This document shows positions 1 to 9,039 of a DNA stretch of 64,000 nucleotides, piece by piece (within the stretch, counting starts at the first letter, position 1; every line of letters begins with the position of its first letter). A model generated the notes under the pieces. That model saw only the letters and a list, made by a program, of their open reading frames with translations, did not search any database and was not told where the DNA came from. The stretch is from Chryseobacterium soldanellicola (GTDB taxonomy: Bacteria > Bacteroidota > Bacteroidia > Flavobacteriales > Weeksellaceae): the NCBI RefSeq assembly GCF_900100115.1, contig NZ_FNKL01000002.1, positions 310,001-374,000 on the forward strand, written 5' to 3'. The position numbers and the translations under genes are program-made.

Positions 1-1098
1 TTATTTAACGGAAACTCACACAGCATAGTTATTATTCCGATTCTTACCTTCTTTATGGTAAGTAATTTGAAGCATTGGAAGATCAATCTGGTCTATTTTT
101 TTACCGGCTATATGGTTGGAGTGATAATATATTTTACCTTTCTTGACACTTTAGATAATTTTATTTATCAGTTTAAATTTTTAAAAGAATATTTAAGTTT
201 TCATAAAAAACAACATTCCAAAACTTTTATGGTACTTTGGTGTGTTTACCTTTTTTTAAATGCCATTTTACCTTCCGCAATTACAGTTTTCTTTATGTGG
301 AAATCAAAATTTTCGGAAAAATCTGTTGCTGTTTTAGATAGAATAATCGCTGTTATAGGCATCATTACTTTAGGCTTATTTATATTTTCGAGTCAATATT
401 ATATCTTTGCCTTCATTGTTTTCACGCATTTGCTTGCGGTGAGATTTTGGTTCGCTAAAGATCAGCCTAAAGAAAGTAAATACCTGATTTTATTACTTCT
501 CATTATCCCTTATTGCCTGGCTTTTGGTTCTCAGACATGGTTTCATCTTCGCCTGAATGCTTATATTTTCTATTATTTTTTATTAATTTTCATCTGTATT
601 ACTAAACTGTATAAAAATAGCATATGGAACCTCGCCTATCTGGCCGCCATAACATCAATAATTATATCTTTTCCGAATATTCTTCATGATAAAGGCTGGA
701 AGGATTTTATTTTTACCGAGCAGACCGAAAAAGTAAAAATCAACGGCTACGATTTATATTTAGATAAAAGAAGAAAAAAAGACATCGAAGATCTTCGCCC
801 GTACCTGCAAAACCAGCCGAATGTTATCTATTCGAGCAATCATTTAATGGGATATTTGTATATTTTAAATGCATCTCCGCCGATTTATTATTATTTTACA
901 TTAAAAGATTATATCAGCTTTATTATTAAAAAAGTTAATAAAACTCCGGATGATTTTATTTACATTGAAAGTGATGATTATCCTTTCTATCCTAAAGAAA
1001 TTGTACCTTTGAAATTCGTGAGCCATCCTGAAAACTACAAAACAGTAAAAACAGGCAGGTTTACATTATATCTTCCCTCAAACTATCAAAAAAAGTAA
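1..1098 (+). CDS. Integral membrane protein, partial (glycosyltransferase-C-like layout)
   Basis: The frame is open from the first base of the window, so the N-terminus lies outside it; the first visible Met codon (55) need not be the start. The visible 365 residues contain many hydrophobic segments rich in Phe, Ile and Tyr, then a soluble C-terminal portion of roughly 130 residues that has charged stretches such as DKRRKKDIEDL. This layout, a multi-spanning core with a C-terminal periplasmic domain, resembles GT39/GT-C enzymes that use polyprenyl-phosphate sugars, but the defining first-loop acidic motif would lie outside the window. The gene ends 5 bp before asnB and is probably co-transcribed with the polysaccharide genes. 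Function is an inference from layout and neighbours only. Confidence 0.6.
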   Translation, partial: LFNGNSHSIVIIPILTFFMVSNLKHWKINLVYFFTGYMVGVIIYFTFLDTLDNFIYQFKFLKEYLSFHKKQHSKTFMVLWCVYLFLNAILPSAITVFFMWKSKFSEKSVAVLDRIIAVIGIITLGLFIFSSQYYIFAFIVFTHLLAVRFWFAKDQPKESKYLILLLLIIPYCLAFGSQTWFHLRLNAYIFYYFLLIFICITKLYKNSIWNLAYLAAITSIIISFPNILHDKGWKDFIFTEQTEKVKINGYDLYLDKRRKKDIEDLRPYLQNQPNVIYSSNHLMGYLYILNASPPIYYYFTLKDYISFIIKKVNKTPDDFIYIESDDYPFYPKEIVPLKFVSHPENYKTVKTGRFTLYLPSNYQKK

Positions 1099-1103
1099 AA
1101 CAA

Positions 1104-2900
1104 ATGTGTGGAATAGCCGGAATTATAGCTAACAACGCAAGAAATTATCAAGATGAGCTCCAGAAAATGACAGATGCCATGGTTCATCGCGGCCCTGATT
1201 CGTCAGATCTGGAATTCTATGAAAATGCAGCGTTAGGGCATCGAAGACTTTCCATTATCGATCTGTCCGAAAATGGAAAACAGCCAATGCTTTCCAGCAC
1301 AAAAAATGAATGTATTGTGTTGAATGGCGAAATTTACGGCTATCAAACCCTAAAAGCCCAATATCCCGAATATCCCTATCACGGAAGCTCCGACACGGAA
1401 GTGATTTTGGCAATGTACCAGAGAAAACAGGAAAATCTCATTCATGATCTTCCGGGAATGTTTGCCTTTGCTATTTGGGACAACGGAAAACAGGAATTAT
1501 TTTGCGCAAGAGACCGTTTTGGCGAAAAACCTTTTTTCTATGCGATCGGAAAAAATAATGAGTTCATTTTTGCCTCTGAGATCAAAGCAATTTTAGCATC
1601 GGGGCTGATAAAGCCGGAAGTTAATAATGATGCGCTCTCCCATTATCTGCAACATGGATACGTGAGCACTTACCAAAGTATTTACCATAATATCCACACG
1701 CTTCCTCCCGCTCATCAATTGATCTGGAAGGATGGCAAAATTACCGTTTCCCGTTATTACAGCATTCCCGCAAAGAACAGAACCTTAAGCTTATCTGATG
1801 CAAAAGACGAATTTATTTACCTGCTAAAAAATGCCGTTAAAAAGCAGCTTATTGCGGATGTTGAAGTCGGAAGCTTTTTAAGCGGCGGTTTAGATTCATC
1901 TTCGATCGTAGCTTTGGTTGCAGAGTTTTTACCCCGGCAGACCACCATAAGTTTCGGGTATGACCATGAAGACAGCGAACTTAAATATGCCAAAGAAATC
2001 GCAGAAAAATATCATACCAATCACATTGAGGTTCATGAAAAAAAACAGGATCTTGCGACCTCGCTTTTAAAAATCTCCCCTTATTTTGATGAGCCTTTTG
2101 CGGATATTTCTTTTATTCCGCATTTTGAAATTTGTAGAAATGCAAAAAAAGACCTTACAGTGGTACTTTCAGGAGATGTTGGTGATGAATTATTTGGGGG
2201 ATATAATTTCTACAGGGTTGAAAATCAATTAAAAAATCATTTTACCTATAAAAATATTATCGCAAAGTTTGGCTTACAGCTGTATCAGAAACTAAGGCCA
2301 ATTTCTTTCATTTCACAAAAAAATCTGGCGCACGGAAATATTCTTGATTTCCATCAAAATTTTGTAAGAAATTCATTTAATAAAAACGAACAGGCTTCCT
2401 TAGGAATTACATCAAATTATAAGCAGCCTTACAGCTTTAGCCCAAACCCGGATTCTTTGAACGATATCATGAGAGTTGACCTGGAGGGATACGTTCCGGG
2501 AAATATGATGGTGAAATCCGACAGAATGGCCATGGCCAATTCACTGGAAGTAAGAACTCCTTTTCTGGATATAGATTTTGCCGAATTTTGCATTCAATTG
2601 CCGGAACAGCTAAAATTAAGCAATGACAACGACAAGATCATTCTTCGTGAAGCAATGGGGTCTTATTGGACGGAAACCATAAGAAAACGTCACAAGCAAG
2701 GCTTTGGAATGAGCGTAAAAAGCTGGTTTGAGGAAGATAATTTAGTCAATCTTTCCAATGATCTTCTTAAAGATAGAAATCAAAAAGTTTTTAATTATAT
2801 TGATTTTGATGCCACCCAAAAGTATCTTAAAAAAGATCATAAACACTGGAATCTTCTGCAATTGGCTCTTTGGGCTCATAATAACCAAAATGTTTTATAA
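1104..2900 (+). CDS. asnB: Asparagine synthetase (glutamine-hydrolysing)
   Basis: The protein starts MCGIAGII, so after Met removal Cys becomes the N-terminal nucleophile of a class II glutamine amidotransferase domain, which releases ammonia from glutamine. The synthetase domain carries the ATP-pyrophosphatase loop SGGLDS at residues 260-265, and later the segments SGDVGDELFGGY and VRTPFLD typical of AsnB. At 598 residues it has the usual length. AsnB-like enzymes are common in polysaccharide and exopolysaccharide clusters, where they may make asparagine or amidate a uronic acid or other acid on the glycan. Its stop codon overlaps the start of the next glycosyltransferase by one base (TAATG), which indicates translational coupling. 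The family is secure; the true substrate here is not known. Confidence 0.93.
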   Translation: MCGIAGIIANNARNYQDELQKMTDAMVHRGPDSSDLEFYENAALGHRRLSIIDLSENGKQPMLSSTKNECIVLNGEIYGYQTLKAQYPEYPYHGSSDTEVILAMYQRKQENLIHDLPGMFAFAIWDNGKQELFCARDRFGEKPFFYAIGKNNEFIFASEIKAILASGLIKPEVNNDALSHYLQHGYVSTYQSIYHNIHTLPPAHQLIWKDGKITVSRYYSIPAKNRTLSLSDAKDEFIYLLKNAVKKQLIADVEVGSFLSGGLDSSSIVALVAEFLPRQTTISFGYDHEDSELKYAKEIAEKYHTNHIEVHEKKQDLATSLLKISPYFDEPFADISFIPHFEICRNAKKDLTVVLSGDVGDELFGGYNFYRVENQLKNHFTYKNIIAKFGLQLYQKLRPISFISQKNLAHGNILDFHQNFVRNSFNKNEQASLGITSNYKQPYSFSPNPDSLNDIMRVDLEGYVPGNMMVKSDRMAMANSLEVRTPFLDIDFAEFCIQLPEQLKLSNDNDKIILREAMGSYWTETIRKRHKQGFGMSVKSWFEEDNLVNLSNDLLKDRNQKVFNYIDFDATQKYLKKDHKHWNLLQLALWAHNNQNVL

Positions 2901-3835
2901 TGCTTGATATTTCCGTAATCATTCCCGTATATAATGCAGGCCGGTTTTTAGAAAAAGCGGTACAGTCTGCCGTTCATTTTGAGGAAGTTAAGGAGATTAT
3001 TTTAGTTGAAGATAAATCTACCGACAACTCATTGGAAATTTGCAAAAAACTGGCAGATGGAAATTCCAAAATAAAATTATTCCAGCATCCGGATCAAGAA
3101 AACCATGGCGCCGGAGCCACAAGAAACTTAGGCATTGAAAAGGCAACAGGAAGTTTCATTACATTTTTAGATGCTGATGATTATTATCTTCCAAACAGAT
3201 TTAATGCTGAAAAAGAAATTTTTGAAGATCCTAAAATCGATGGTGTTTTCAGCGCAATCGGAGTAGAATATTTAACGGAAAAGGGAAAACAGGAATATCT
3301 GACCAAGTTTAAGGATTCACCGCTTACCACCGTAAATTATCCTGCAGAAGGAGAAGAAGTTTTTAGAGGACTGCTAAGTTTAACCCCTAAAACTTTCGGC
3401 ACCTTTTTTCACCTGAATGCCCTGACTGTAAGAAAATCTGCGATTGATAAGCATAATTTACGATTTAATGTAAATCTGCGTGTGCATCAGGATTCAGATT
3501 TTAATATTAAGCTGGCCTATCATTGTTATTTAAAATCAGGAATTATCGATCAGCCGGTTGCAATAAGAGGAATTCATGATGATAACAGGATCACAAAAAT
3601 TGTACAGTATTCGCCACAATATAATCAAAGACAGTATATTTACTGGAAATCTCTGTACGATTGGGCAAGCTCTCAAAATATTCCTGAGGAATATAAAAAA
3701 AGGGTATATTTAAGCTACAAATCCTTCGACCTGTCTCAGAAAAAAGGATTGATAAAATATTTGAATATTATTGTAGAGGGTCTTAAAAACCCTGATATCC
3801 TGAAAACAAAATATCGTTTTAATTATTATAGATAA
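2900..3835 (+). CDS. Glycosyltransferase family 2 (first of three tandem paralogues)
   Basis: This is a GT-A fold enzyme of family 2 that would transfer a sugar from a nucleotide-sugar donor to the growing glycan in the cytoplasm. The nucleotide-binding start VSIIPVYN-type motif is seen as ISVIIPVYNAGRFLEKA, and the metal-binding DADD lies at residues 91-94 in FLDADDYYLPNRF. HxDxDF at 'HQDSDF' is the likely region of the catalytic acidic residues. It overlaps asnB by one base and is followed 4 bp later by a paralogue with the same motifs. It is the most diverged of the three tandem copies and has a different C-terminal 60 residues. The sugar donor and acceptor cannot be told from sequence. 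Confidence 0.9.
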   Translation: MLDISVIIPVYNAGRFLEKAVQSAVHFEEVKEIILVEDKSTDNSLEICKKLADGNSKIKLFQHPDQENHGAGATRNLGIEKATGSFITFLDADDYYLPNRFNAEKEIFEDPKIDGVFSAIGVEYLTEKGKQEYLTKFKDSPLTTVNYPAEGEEVFRGLLSLTPKTFGTFFHLNALTVRKSAIDKHNLRFNVNLRVHQDSDFNIKLAYHCYLKSGIIDQPVAIRGIHDDNRITKIVQYSPQYNQRQYIYWKSLYDWASSQNIPEEYKKRVYLSYKSFDLSQKKGLIKYLNIIVEGLKNPDILKTKYRFNYYR

Positions 3836-3839
3836 AAAG

Positions 3840-4787
3840 ATGAAAATTTCCGTAATTGTTCCCGTTTATAATGCGGAGAAATTTGTCGCCCACGCCGTAG
3901 AATCTGCCCTTCAGTTTGAAGAGGTGCATGAAGTGATTTTAATTGAAGATAAATCACCCGATAATGCATTGCAGATCTGTAAGGAATTAACCGAAAAATA
4001 CAATAGAGTAAAATTATTTCAGCATCCGGATCAAGAAAATCATGGTGCCGGATCCAGCCGAAACTTAGGAATAGAAAAGGCTACAGGAGATTTTATTGCT
4101 TTTTTGGATGCTGATGATTATTATCTTCCGAATCGTTTTGACGCAGAAAAAAAAATGTTTCAAAATCAAAAAATAGAAGGTGTTTATGGTGCAATCGGTG
4201 TTCACCATTACTCTGAAAGCGCAAAGGAAAATTATTATAAAATATTTAAATCTGATCTTACGACGGTTTATAGAAAACATGGCCCAAAAGATGTTTTTCC
4301 GGGGCTCATTTATATGTTGGGAAGCTTTGGGCATTTCAGCATTGATGCATTAACGGTACGACGGGATTCTCTGGTCCATAAAATGAAAATTCTGTTTAAA
4401 CCACACCTCAAGCTCCATGAAGACACCGAGTTTTTGCTCCGCCTGGCCTATTATACGGATCTTTATCCGGGAATTATTGATAAGCCCGTGGCAATGAGAG
4501 GAATACATGGAGATAACCGGATTACAAAAATAGAAAAAAACCAGATTCAACCTGCCATTTCTAAATCTTTATTTTGGAATGAAGTGAATCAATGGGCTGA
4601 AAATGAAGAAACGATGCCTAAAAACGTTAGAATTCATATCAAAAGAATGCATCGAAGCTTTGAAATTGCAAAAGCCCCTTCATTAAAAAAATGGAGAATG
4701 ATTATAAAATATTTATTCACCGATTTTCAAAGTATCAGATCCGGACTTTATAATATAAATTTCCGAAAAACATTCATACTTATTTAA
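3840..4787 (+). CDS. Glycosyltransferase family 2 (second of three tandem paralogues)
   Basis: A 315-residue GT-A family 2 glycosyltransferase with the start KISVIVPVYNAEKF, the DADD metal site at residues 90-93, and the acidic HEDTEF segment in the acceptor half. It starts 4 bp after its upstream paralogue and ends 23 bp before the downstream one, so the three are surely one transcript. It is closest to the third copy: both share EDKSPDNALQ, FIAFLDADDYYLPNRFDAEK and KDVFPG, and both end with an extended tail containing RRMHRSFEIA-like residues (here KRMHRSFEIA). It presumably acts in the cytoplasm on a lipid-linked glycan. Donor and linkage are unknown. Confidence 0.9.
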   Translation: MKISVIVPVYNAEKFVAHAVESALQFEEVHEVILIEDKSPDNALQICKELTEKYNRVKLFQHPDQENHGAGSSRNLGIEKATGDFIAFLDADDYYLPNRFDAEKKMFQNQKIEGVYGAIGVHHYSESAKENYYKIFKSDLTTVYRKHGPKDVFPGLIYMLGSFGHFSIDALTVRRDSLVHKMKILFKPHLKLHEDTEFLLRLAYYTDLYPGIIDKPVAMRGIHGDNRITKIEKNQIQPAISKSLFWNEVNQWAENEETMPKNVRIHIKRMHRSFEIAKAPSLKKWRMIIKYLFTDFQSIRSGLYNINFRKTFILI

Positions 4788-4810
4788 AATAATACCCCTT
4801 CCCAACTCCT

Positions 4811-5782
4811 ATGAAAATATCTGTAATCGTTCCTGTGTATAACGCGGAAAAATATGTTTCTCAAGCTGTAGAATCGGCTTTGCAGTTTGAGGAAGTTTTT
4901 GAAGTCATTTTAATTGAGGACAAATCACCGGATAATGCGTTGCAGGTTTGTCAGGAATTAGCTCAAAAACATGACAGAGTAAAGCTTTTTCAACATCCGG
5001 ATAAAGGGAATCACGGGGCCGGCCCTACCAGAAATTTAGGACTAGAAAACGCAACCGGAGATTTTATTGCATTTTTGGACGCCGACGATTATTATCTTCC
5101 CAATCGTTTTGATGCCGAAAAAGAGCTTTTTAAAGATCCGAAAGTTGAAGGCGTTTACGGAGCTTTGGGCGTACATTATTATTCGGAGAAGGCAAAAGAA
5201 CAATATTACAGGGTTTTTGGAGACCGTTTAACCACAGTTCATAAAAGACATGATCCAAAAGATGTTTTTCCCGGTCAGATCAATATGAGAGGTAGCTTTG
5301 GGCTTTTCAGCATTGATACTTTAACGGTCCGAAGAGATGTTTTGGTTAAAAAGTTGAATCCTTTTTTTAAAACACATTTAAGACTTCATCAGGACACAGA
5401 ATTTTTGTTCCGCCTTTCCTATTATCTAGATCTTTATCCCGGAATTTTGGACAAAGCAGTTGCGGTAAGAGGTGTACACGAAGATAACCGGATTACAAAA
5501 GTCGATACAAAAAAAATAAACCCTGCTTCTACAAAAGTTTTGCTTTGGAGAGAGATTAATGCTTGGGCGGAAAATGAAAACAACCTTCCGAAAGATGTGA
5601 AAATTCATATCAGAAGAATGCACCGCAGTTTTGAGATTGCTCTGGCTCCAATTGCTAAAAAATGGGGAATGCTTATGAAATATGCGATCACGGACTATCC
5701 GAGTATTCGTTCTGGGGTGTATAATATTAATTTTAGAAAAAATATTTTTTTAGATGATTTTACTATTCGAAAAAAAGAATAA
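4811..5782 (+). CDS. Glycosyltransferase family 2 (third of three tandem paralogues)
   Basis: A 323-residue family 2 glycosyltransferase, closely related to the preceding gene over its whole length. It shows KISVIVPVYNAEKY at the N-terminus, DADD at 90-93, and HQDTEFLFRL in place of HEDTEFLLRL. The variable region lies in residues about 120-160, as expected if the copies differ in donor or acceptor choice. Its last 29 bases overlap the start of the next gene, a membrane protein, so the two are translationally coupled. The tandem set probably arose by gene duplication; whether each copy adds a different sugar is an inference. Confidence 0.9.
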   Translation: MKISVIVPVYNAEKYVSQAVESALQFEEVFEVILIEDKSPDNALQVCQELAQKHDRVKLFQHPDKGNHGAGPTRNLGLENATGDFIAFLDADDYYLPNRFDAEKELFKDPKVEGVYGALGVHYYSEKAKEQYYRVFGDRLTTVHKRHDPKDVFPGQINMRGSFGLFSIDTLTVRRDVLVKKLNPFFKTHLRLHQDTEFLFRLSYYLDLYPGILDKAVAVRGVHEDNRITKVDTKKINPASTKVLLWREINAWAENENNLPKDVKIHIRRMHRSFEIALAPIAKKWGMLMKYAITDYPSIRSGVYNINFRKNIFLDDFTIRKKE

Positions 5783-7079
5783 CATTTTAGATTCTTTTGT
5801 CATTGCCGGAGTAATCATATTCTTCAGCATTAATATTTTATTTTCTTCAGGACAAATTCGTCCTGATAGTATACAATACTTCCTTCAAGCTCAAGATTTT
5901 TGGAATTATAAAGTAAATTTTCCGTTAGGATATTCATTTTACATAAAAATTTTCAGTTTAATAACCTCAAACTATTTTATTGCATCTAAGCTCATAAATA
6001 TTCTTTCTTACTTAACGGTCATTTTTTTTTCATATAAAAAAAAGTTCTTCTTCCCTCAGACTATTTTAATTTTTTCTTTTTATCCTTTTGTCAATTTCTA
6101 TTTTCTTTCACTTTCGGAACCCCTCTTTTATTTATTCAATTATCTGATTATTTATGTCATCTACAAAATCATTGAAAAAGGTTTTAGTACAAAGTATACA
6201 TTTTCATTAGGAGCATTATTTTTCTTTCTGATTTCAGTGAGGTTTTCAGGACTGTTTATATTCTTCACAGCCATTTTGTTCCTAGGGTTTATAACTTATA
6301 AAAAAAAATATTCTTTAAAATCCTTTTTTACAGTTTTCACCATTTCATCTATTGGAGTTTTCTCCTATTTAATTATCAACTATTGCTACTGTGGATTTAT
6401 TTTAGGGCAGAGAAAACATCTGAAGCTAATTAACGCATCTGGATCTGGTATAGAATTCACCTCAAAGTTAGCACTTTCTACATTTAAACATTTTAGCTTC
6501 TTGAATATTTTTATAAGCAAAGGTATTATTAGCAGAATCTCATTTTTGAATGTTTGGATCAGCGCCTCAATTCTGATTATTAGCTTTGTAATTGTTTGGA
6601 AAAAAAGGAAAAAACTAAATTATTTTAATTATTATTTGCTTTTTTCACTCTTAGGAATTACAGCTAGTCTTGTCTATAGTTTTTATACCACAAAAATAGA
6701 TGACAACATCCGCATTAAAAGTAATGTATACTTATATCTATTATTTTTTTTATCTCTGAACATTTCAAAAAACGCAGTCAACTACTGTAAAATATTCTTA
6801 ATTATAGCTTTATATATTAACATTTTTACTGTTGTTGAATATTCTAAATCGATATTTTATCATATCAAAAAATATGAAGTTCTTATTTCTAATTCTCATG
6901 ATAAAACGATAGAAATCTTATACGAAGATTTAAACGACAATACAATAAAAAGTCATGCTCAAATCTTATTTTTTAAAACAATTTTAATCGACAAAGGGTA
7001 TAAAATTTATGAGGGGGAAAAAAAACCGAATCCAAAAGTTTCAAAATACCATATAAAAGCATCTGATATAATTGAATAA
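5754..7079 (+). CDS. Multi-spanning membrane protein, probable GT-C glycosyltransferase
   Basis: A 441-residue protein made mostly of hydrophobic segments, about 10-11 predicted membrane helices. The first loop after helix 1 carries RPDSIQYFLQAQDFW followed by PLGYSFYIK. An acidic residue in this first periplasmic loop with a nearby Y/F-rich stretch is what GT39, PIG-V and related GT-C glycosyltransferases show, so it may transfer a sugar from a polyprenyl phosphate on the outer face of the inner membrane. An ATG at 5754 was chosen because it overlaps the upstream GT2 by 29 bases in an otherwise tight operon. The gene looks even richer in A and T than its neighbours, which could be recent acquisition or simply the hydrophobic codon content. 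A polymerase or ligase role is not excluded. Confidence 0.7.
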   Translation: MILLFEKKNNILDSFVIAGVIIFFSINILFSSGQIRPDSIQYFLQAQDFWNYKVNFPLGYSFYIKIFSLITSNYFIASKLINILSYLTVIFFSYKKKFFFPQTILIFSFYPFVNFYFLSLSEPLFYLFNYLIIYVIYKIIEKGFSTKYTFSLGALFFFLISVRFSGLFIFFTAILFLGFITYKKKYSLKSFFTVFTISSIGVFSYLIINYCYCGFILGQRKHLKLINASGSGIEFTSKLALSTFKHFSFLNIFISKGIISRISFLNVWISASILIISFVIVWKKRKKLNYFNYYLLFSLLGITASLVYSFYTTKIDDNIRIKSNVYLYLLFFLSLNISKNAVNYCKIFLIIALYINIFTVVEYSKSIFYHIKKYEVLISNSHDKTIEILYEDLNDNTIKSHAQILFFKTILIDKGYKIYEGEKKPNPKVSKYHIKASDIIE

Positions 7080-7121
7080 AAAGCCTCCACTGTTTTTTAA
7101 ACCGTTTTTGACTCTGATAAT

Positions 7122-8150
7122 TTATCTTAATTTAATCTTTTTTAAATAATCTCTCAAAGGTTTTTCTATAAACTCGTAGAACAGTCCTGAGAAGATAATC
7201 AAAATGATCAGATAAATCCCAAATATTACATCGCTGTCTTTCATCTGAAAATTATTCCATAAAACCGATCTTAAAATATAAAGTATCGGAATATGCATGA
7301 TATAAATGGCATAGCTTATTTCTCCAAGATATTCCAAAGGCTTTATTGAAAATATTTTTGTCAGCCATCCATTATTGTACGAAATCAAAACAATTAACGG
7401 AATAAAAAGCAACGCCATCAAGCCATTATGAAAGAAAACCGGAATGCATATTAGTGATAATAAAATCGATATAAAAATTAAAAATATGGGTATATCGTAA
7501 TTTTTTTGCCTGAAATTTTTAATAAAATAAAGTCCGGCAAGATTTCCTACTAAAAATTCATTGATATGCAAAAGCGGAAAATACGCTATAAACTCATGAC
7601 TTTGCGTATGTGGCCCTTCATAAGACGTCGAATTGATGTATACATTGGAGAAAATCTGTGTGATAATCCAAATAATAATTCCAATGACCCAAATGCTTTT
7701 GTTCTGTTTTGAATAAAAATAATTATACAAAAACGGAAAAACCAAGTAAAAAAGAAACTCCACGGAAATAGACCATCCGGGAAAATTCAGGACCATTGCT
7801 TCACCCGGAATCCAGCTCTGGAAACCAAAAAGGTATAAAAATAATTTATAAAAACTAAAATTGGCAAATCTTGTCGTAAGATACAGCAGCAAGCCAATGA
7901 TATACAACGGGTAGATCCTGGCAAATCTGTTTTTATAATAATCTAAATAATCAATTTTATCCTTTTTATGATACGCAACAATCATAATAAACCCGGAAAG
8001 TATAAAAAAGTAGCTTACCCCGACATTAGCCCGCAGGAAAATATCAGAGATATATTTAGTTTGATATAAAAATAAATCTTTATTAAAATGAGAAATTACA
8101 ATGGCAATAGCCGCAATAAATCTTGTAAATGTAATCTGACTAATTTTCAC
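7122..8150 (-). CDS. Acyltransferase family 3 (OafA/YrhL-like) membrane protein
   Basis: A 342-residue membrane acyltransferase of the kind that O-acetylates or O-acylates surface polysaccharides. Near the N-terminus FTRFIAAIAIVISHF carries the family's conserved His at residue 21, followed by a motif of the type SGFIM and the arginine-rich KNRFARIYPLY, both characteristic of this family. About ten membrane segments fill the rest. The start codon is GTG at 8150; an in-frame TGA lies three codons upstream, so no longer start is possible. It is transcribed toward the preceding forward operon and lies 29 bp downstream of the methyltransferase gene on the same strand, so the two may form a transcript. 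The acyl group and target sugar are unknown. Confidence 0.9.
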   Translation of the reverse strand: MKISQITFTRFIAAIAIVISHFNKDLFLYQTKYISDIFLRANVGVSYFFILSGFIMIVAYHKKDKIDYLDYYKNRFARIYPLYIIGLLLYLTTRFANFSFYKLFLYLFGFQSWIPGEAMVLNFPGWSISVEFLFYLVFPFLYNYFYSKQNKSIWVIGIIIWIITQIFSNVYINSTSYEGPHTQSHEFIAYFPLLHINEFLVGNLAGLYFIKNFRQKNYDIPIFLIFISILLSLICIPVFFHNGLMALLFIPLIVLISYNNGWLTKIFSIKPLEYLGEISYAIYIMHIPILYILRSVLWNNFQMKDSDVIFGIYLIILIIFSGLFYEFIEKPLRDYLKKIKLR

Positions 8151-8179
8151 TAAAATTCAACATTACATTTACAAAATTA

Positions 8180-8950
8180 TTATTTTACGAAAACACCGAT
8201 GTATTTACCTTCGTATTCTACAACGGTAGTTTCAATATTATTTTTTTCACAGAAATCCTGATAGGCAGAATTGTCACCGATATCGTCACTTATGAAAACC
8301 CCGCCTTTTTTCATTCGCTTATACACTTCCTCATACGCCCACATTCTGCCATTGTAGCTTTTATCTGAGTCGTAATGAAGGACATCAAATGTAGAATTTT
8401 CGGCAAAGATTTTAGGCAACGATTCTTTATCTGCAAAACGGAATAATTTCCAGAATTTTTTAAGATTTTCAGGCACTACATATCCTACATACTGATCGCC
8501 GTCCTGCGCCAGATAAGGCATGTCTGAACTGTACAGGGTTCCGTTTCTTTTTTCCAAAGAAAGCAAAGCTGCCAGAGAAGACCATCCATACGCCACACCT
8601 GTTTCGATAACATGCTGTGCATTTGTGAATTCGCAAGCATAATAGATCAATTCAAGAGCTCCGGGGCCGCCCATTTTAATAGGACATTCTTTTTCTTTTT
8701 GCTCAGAATTTTTTAAAATTTCCTGATACTGACTTCTAAAAGGTGCGATATCAATTCCAAAAAGCCGGGAAACCGCTTCTTGCTGGGAAACCGCTTTTGA
8801 TGCCGCCCAAGAATTTGTCTTTTCCTTTCCTTTAAAGGCATTGCCTCTATTGACCGTATTTTTAATAATTTTTCTTCCCAATTCAGGGTAAAGATCCGGT
8901 CTTTTAAGATATGCGACAAATGTTTTGAGAACTCTTACTATTTCACTCAC
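8180..8950 (-). CDS. Class I SAM-dependent methyltransferase
   Basis: A soluble 256-residue protein with a Rossmann methyltransferase pattern: motif I appears as HVIETGVAYGWSSLAAL, the acidic residue after strand 2 as LYSSDMPYL, and later strand 4 as VLHYDSDKSY and GGVFISDDIG. Members near glycan genes often methylate sugars or amino sugars. The frame is open seven codons farther to a TTG at 8971, but a TATTTTTG -7 box (8969-8976, minus strand) overlaps that codon, so GTG at 8950, giving a start V(M)SEIVRVLK, is preferred. It is divergent from the next GT2 gene and upstream of the acyltransferase on the same strand. Substrate is unknown. Confidence 0.8.
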   Translation of the reverse strand: MSEIVRVLKTFVAYLKRPDLYPELGRKIIKNTVNRGNAFKGKEKTNSWAASKAVSQQEAVSRLFGIDIAPFRSQYQEILKNSEQKEKECPIKMGGPGALELIYYACEFTNAQHVIETGVAYGWSSLAALLSLEKRNGTLYSSDMPYLAQDGDQYVGYVVPENLKKFWKLFRFADKESLPKIFAENSTFDVLHYDSDKSYNGRMWAYEEVYKRMKKGGVFISDDIGDNSAYQDFCEKNNIETTVVEYEGKYIGVFVK

Positions 8951-8968
8951 TGTGTTAAATTTAGGACA

Positions 8969-9015
8969 CAAAAATAAAGATTTTTCTCTAACTTTTTCAG
9001 ATATAATTATATTTG
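8969..9015. promoter_or_regulatory. Divergent promoter pair, methyltransferase / GT2
   Basis: TATTTTTG on the minus strand (8969-8976) faces the methyltransferase, and TATATTTG on the plus strand (9008-9015) faces the GT2 at 9040. Both match the Bacteroidota -7 element TAnnTTTG. No good -33 TTG was found at the usual 17-23 bp spacing for either. Confidence 0.5.
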
Positions 9016-9039
9016 TAAAAATTTATTAACACAAACTGC

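Noticed and set aside
8951..8971. TTG at 8971 as start of the methyltransferase
   Set aside because: The codon lies inside the TATTTTTG promoter element of the same gene, so it could not be well transcribed as a start; GTG 8950 is downstream of it.
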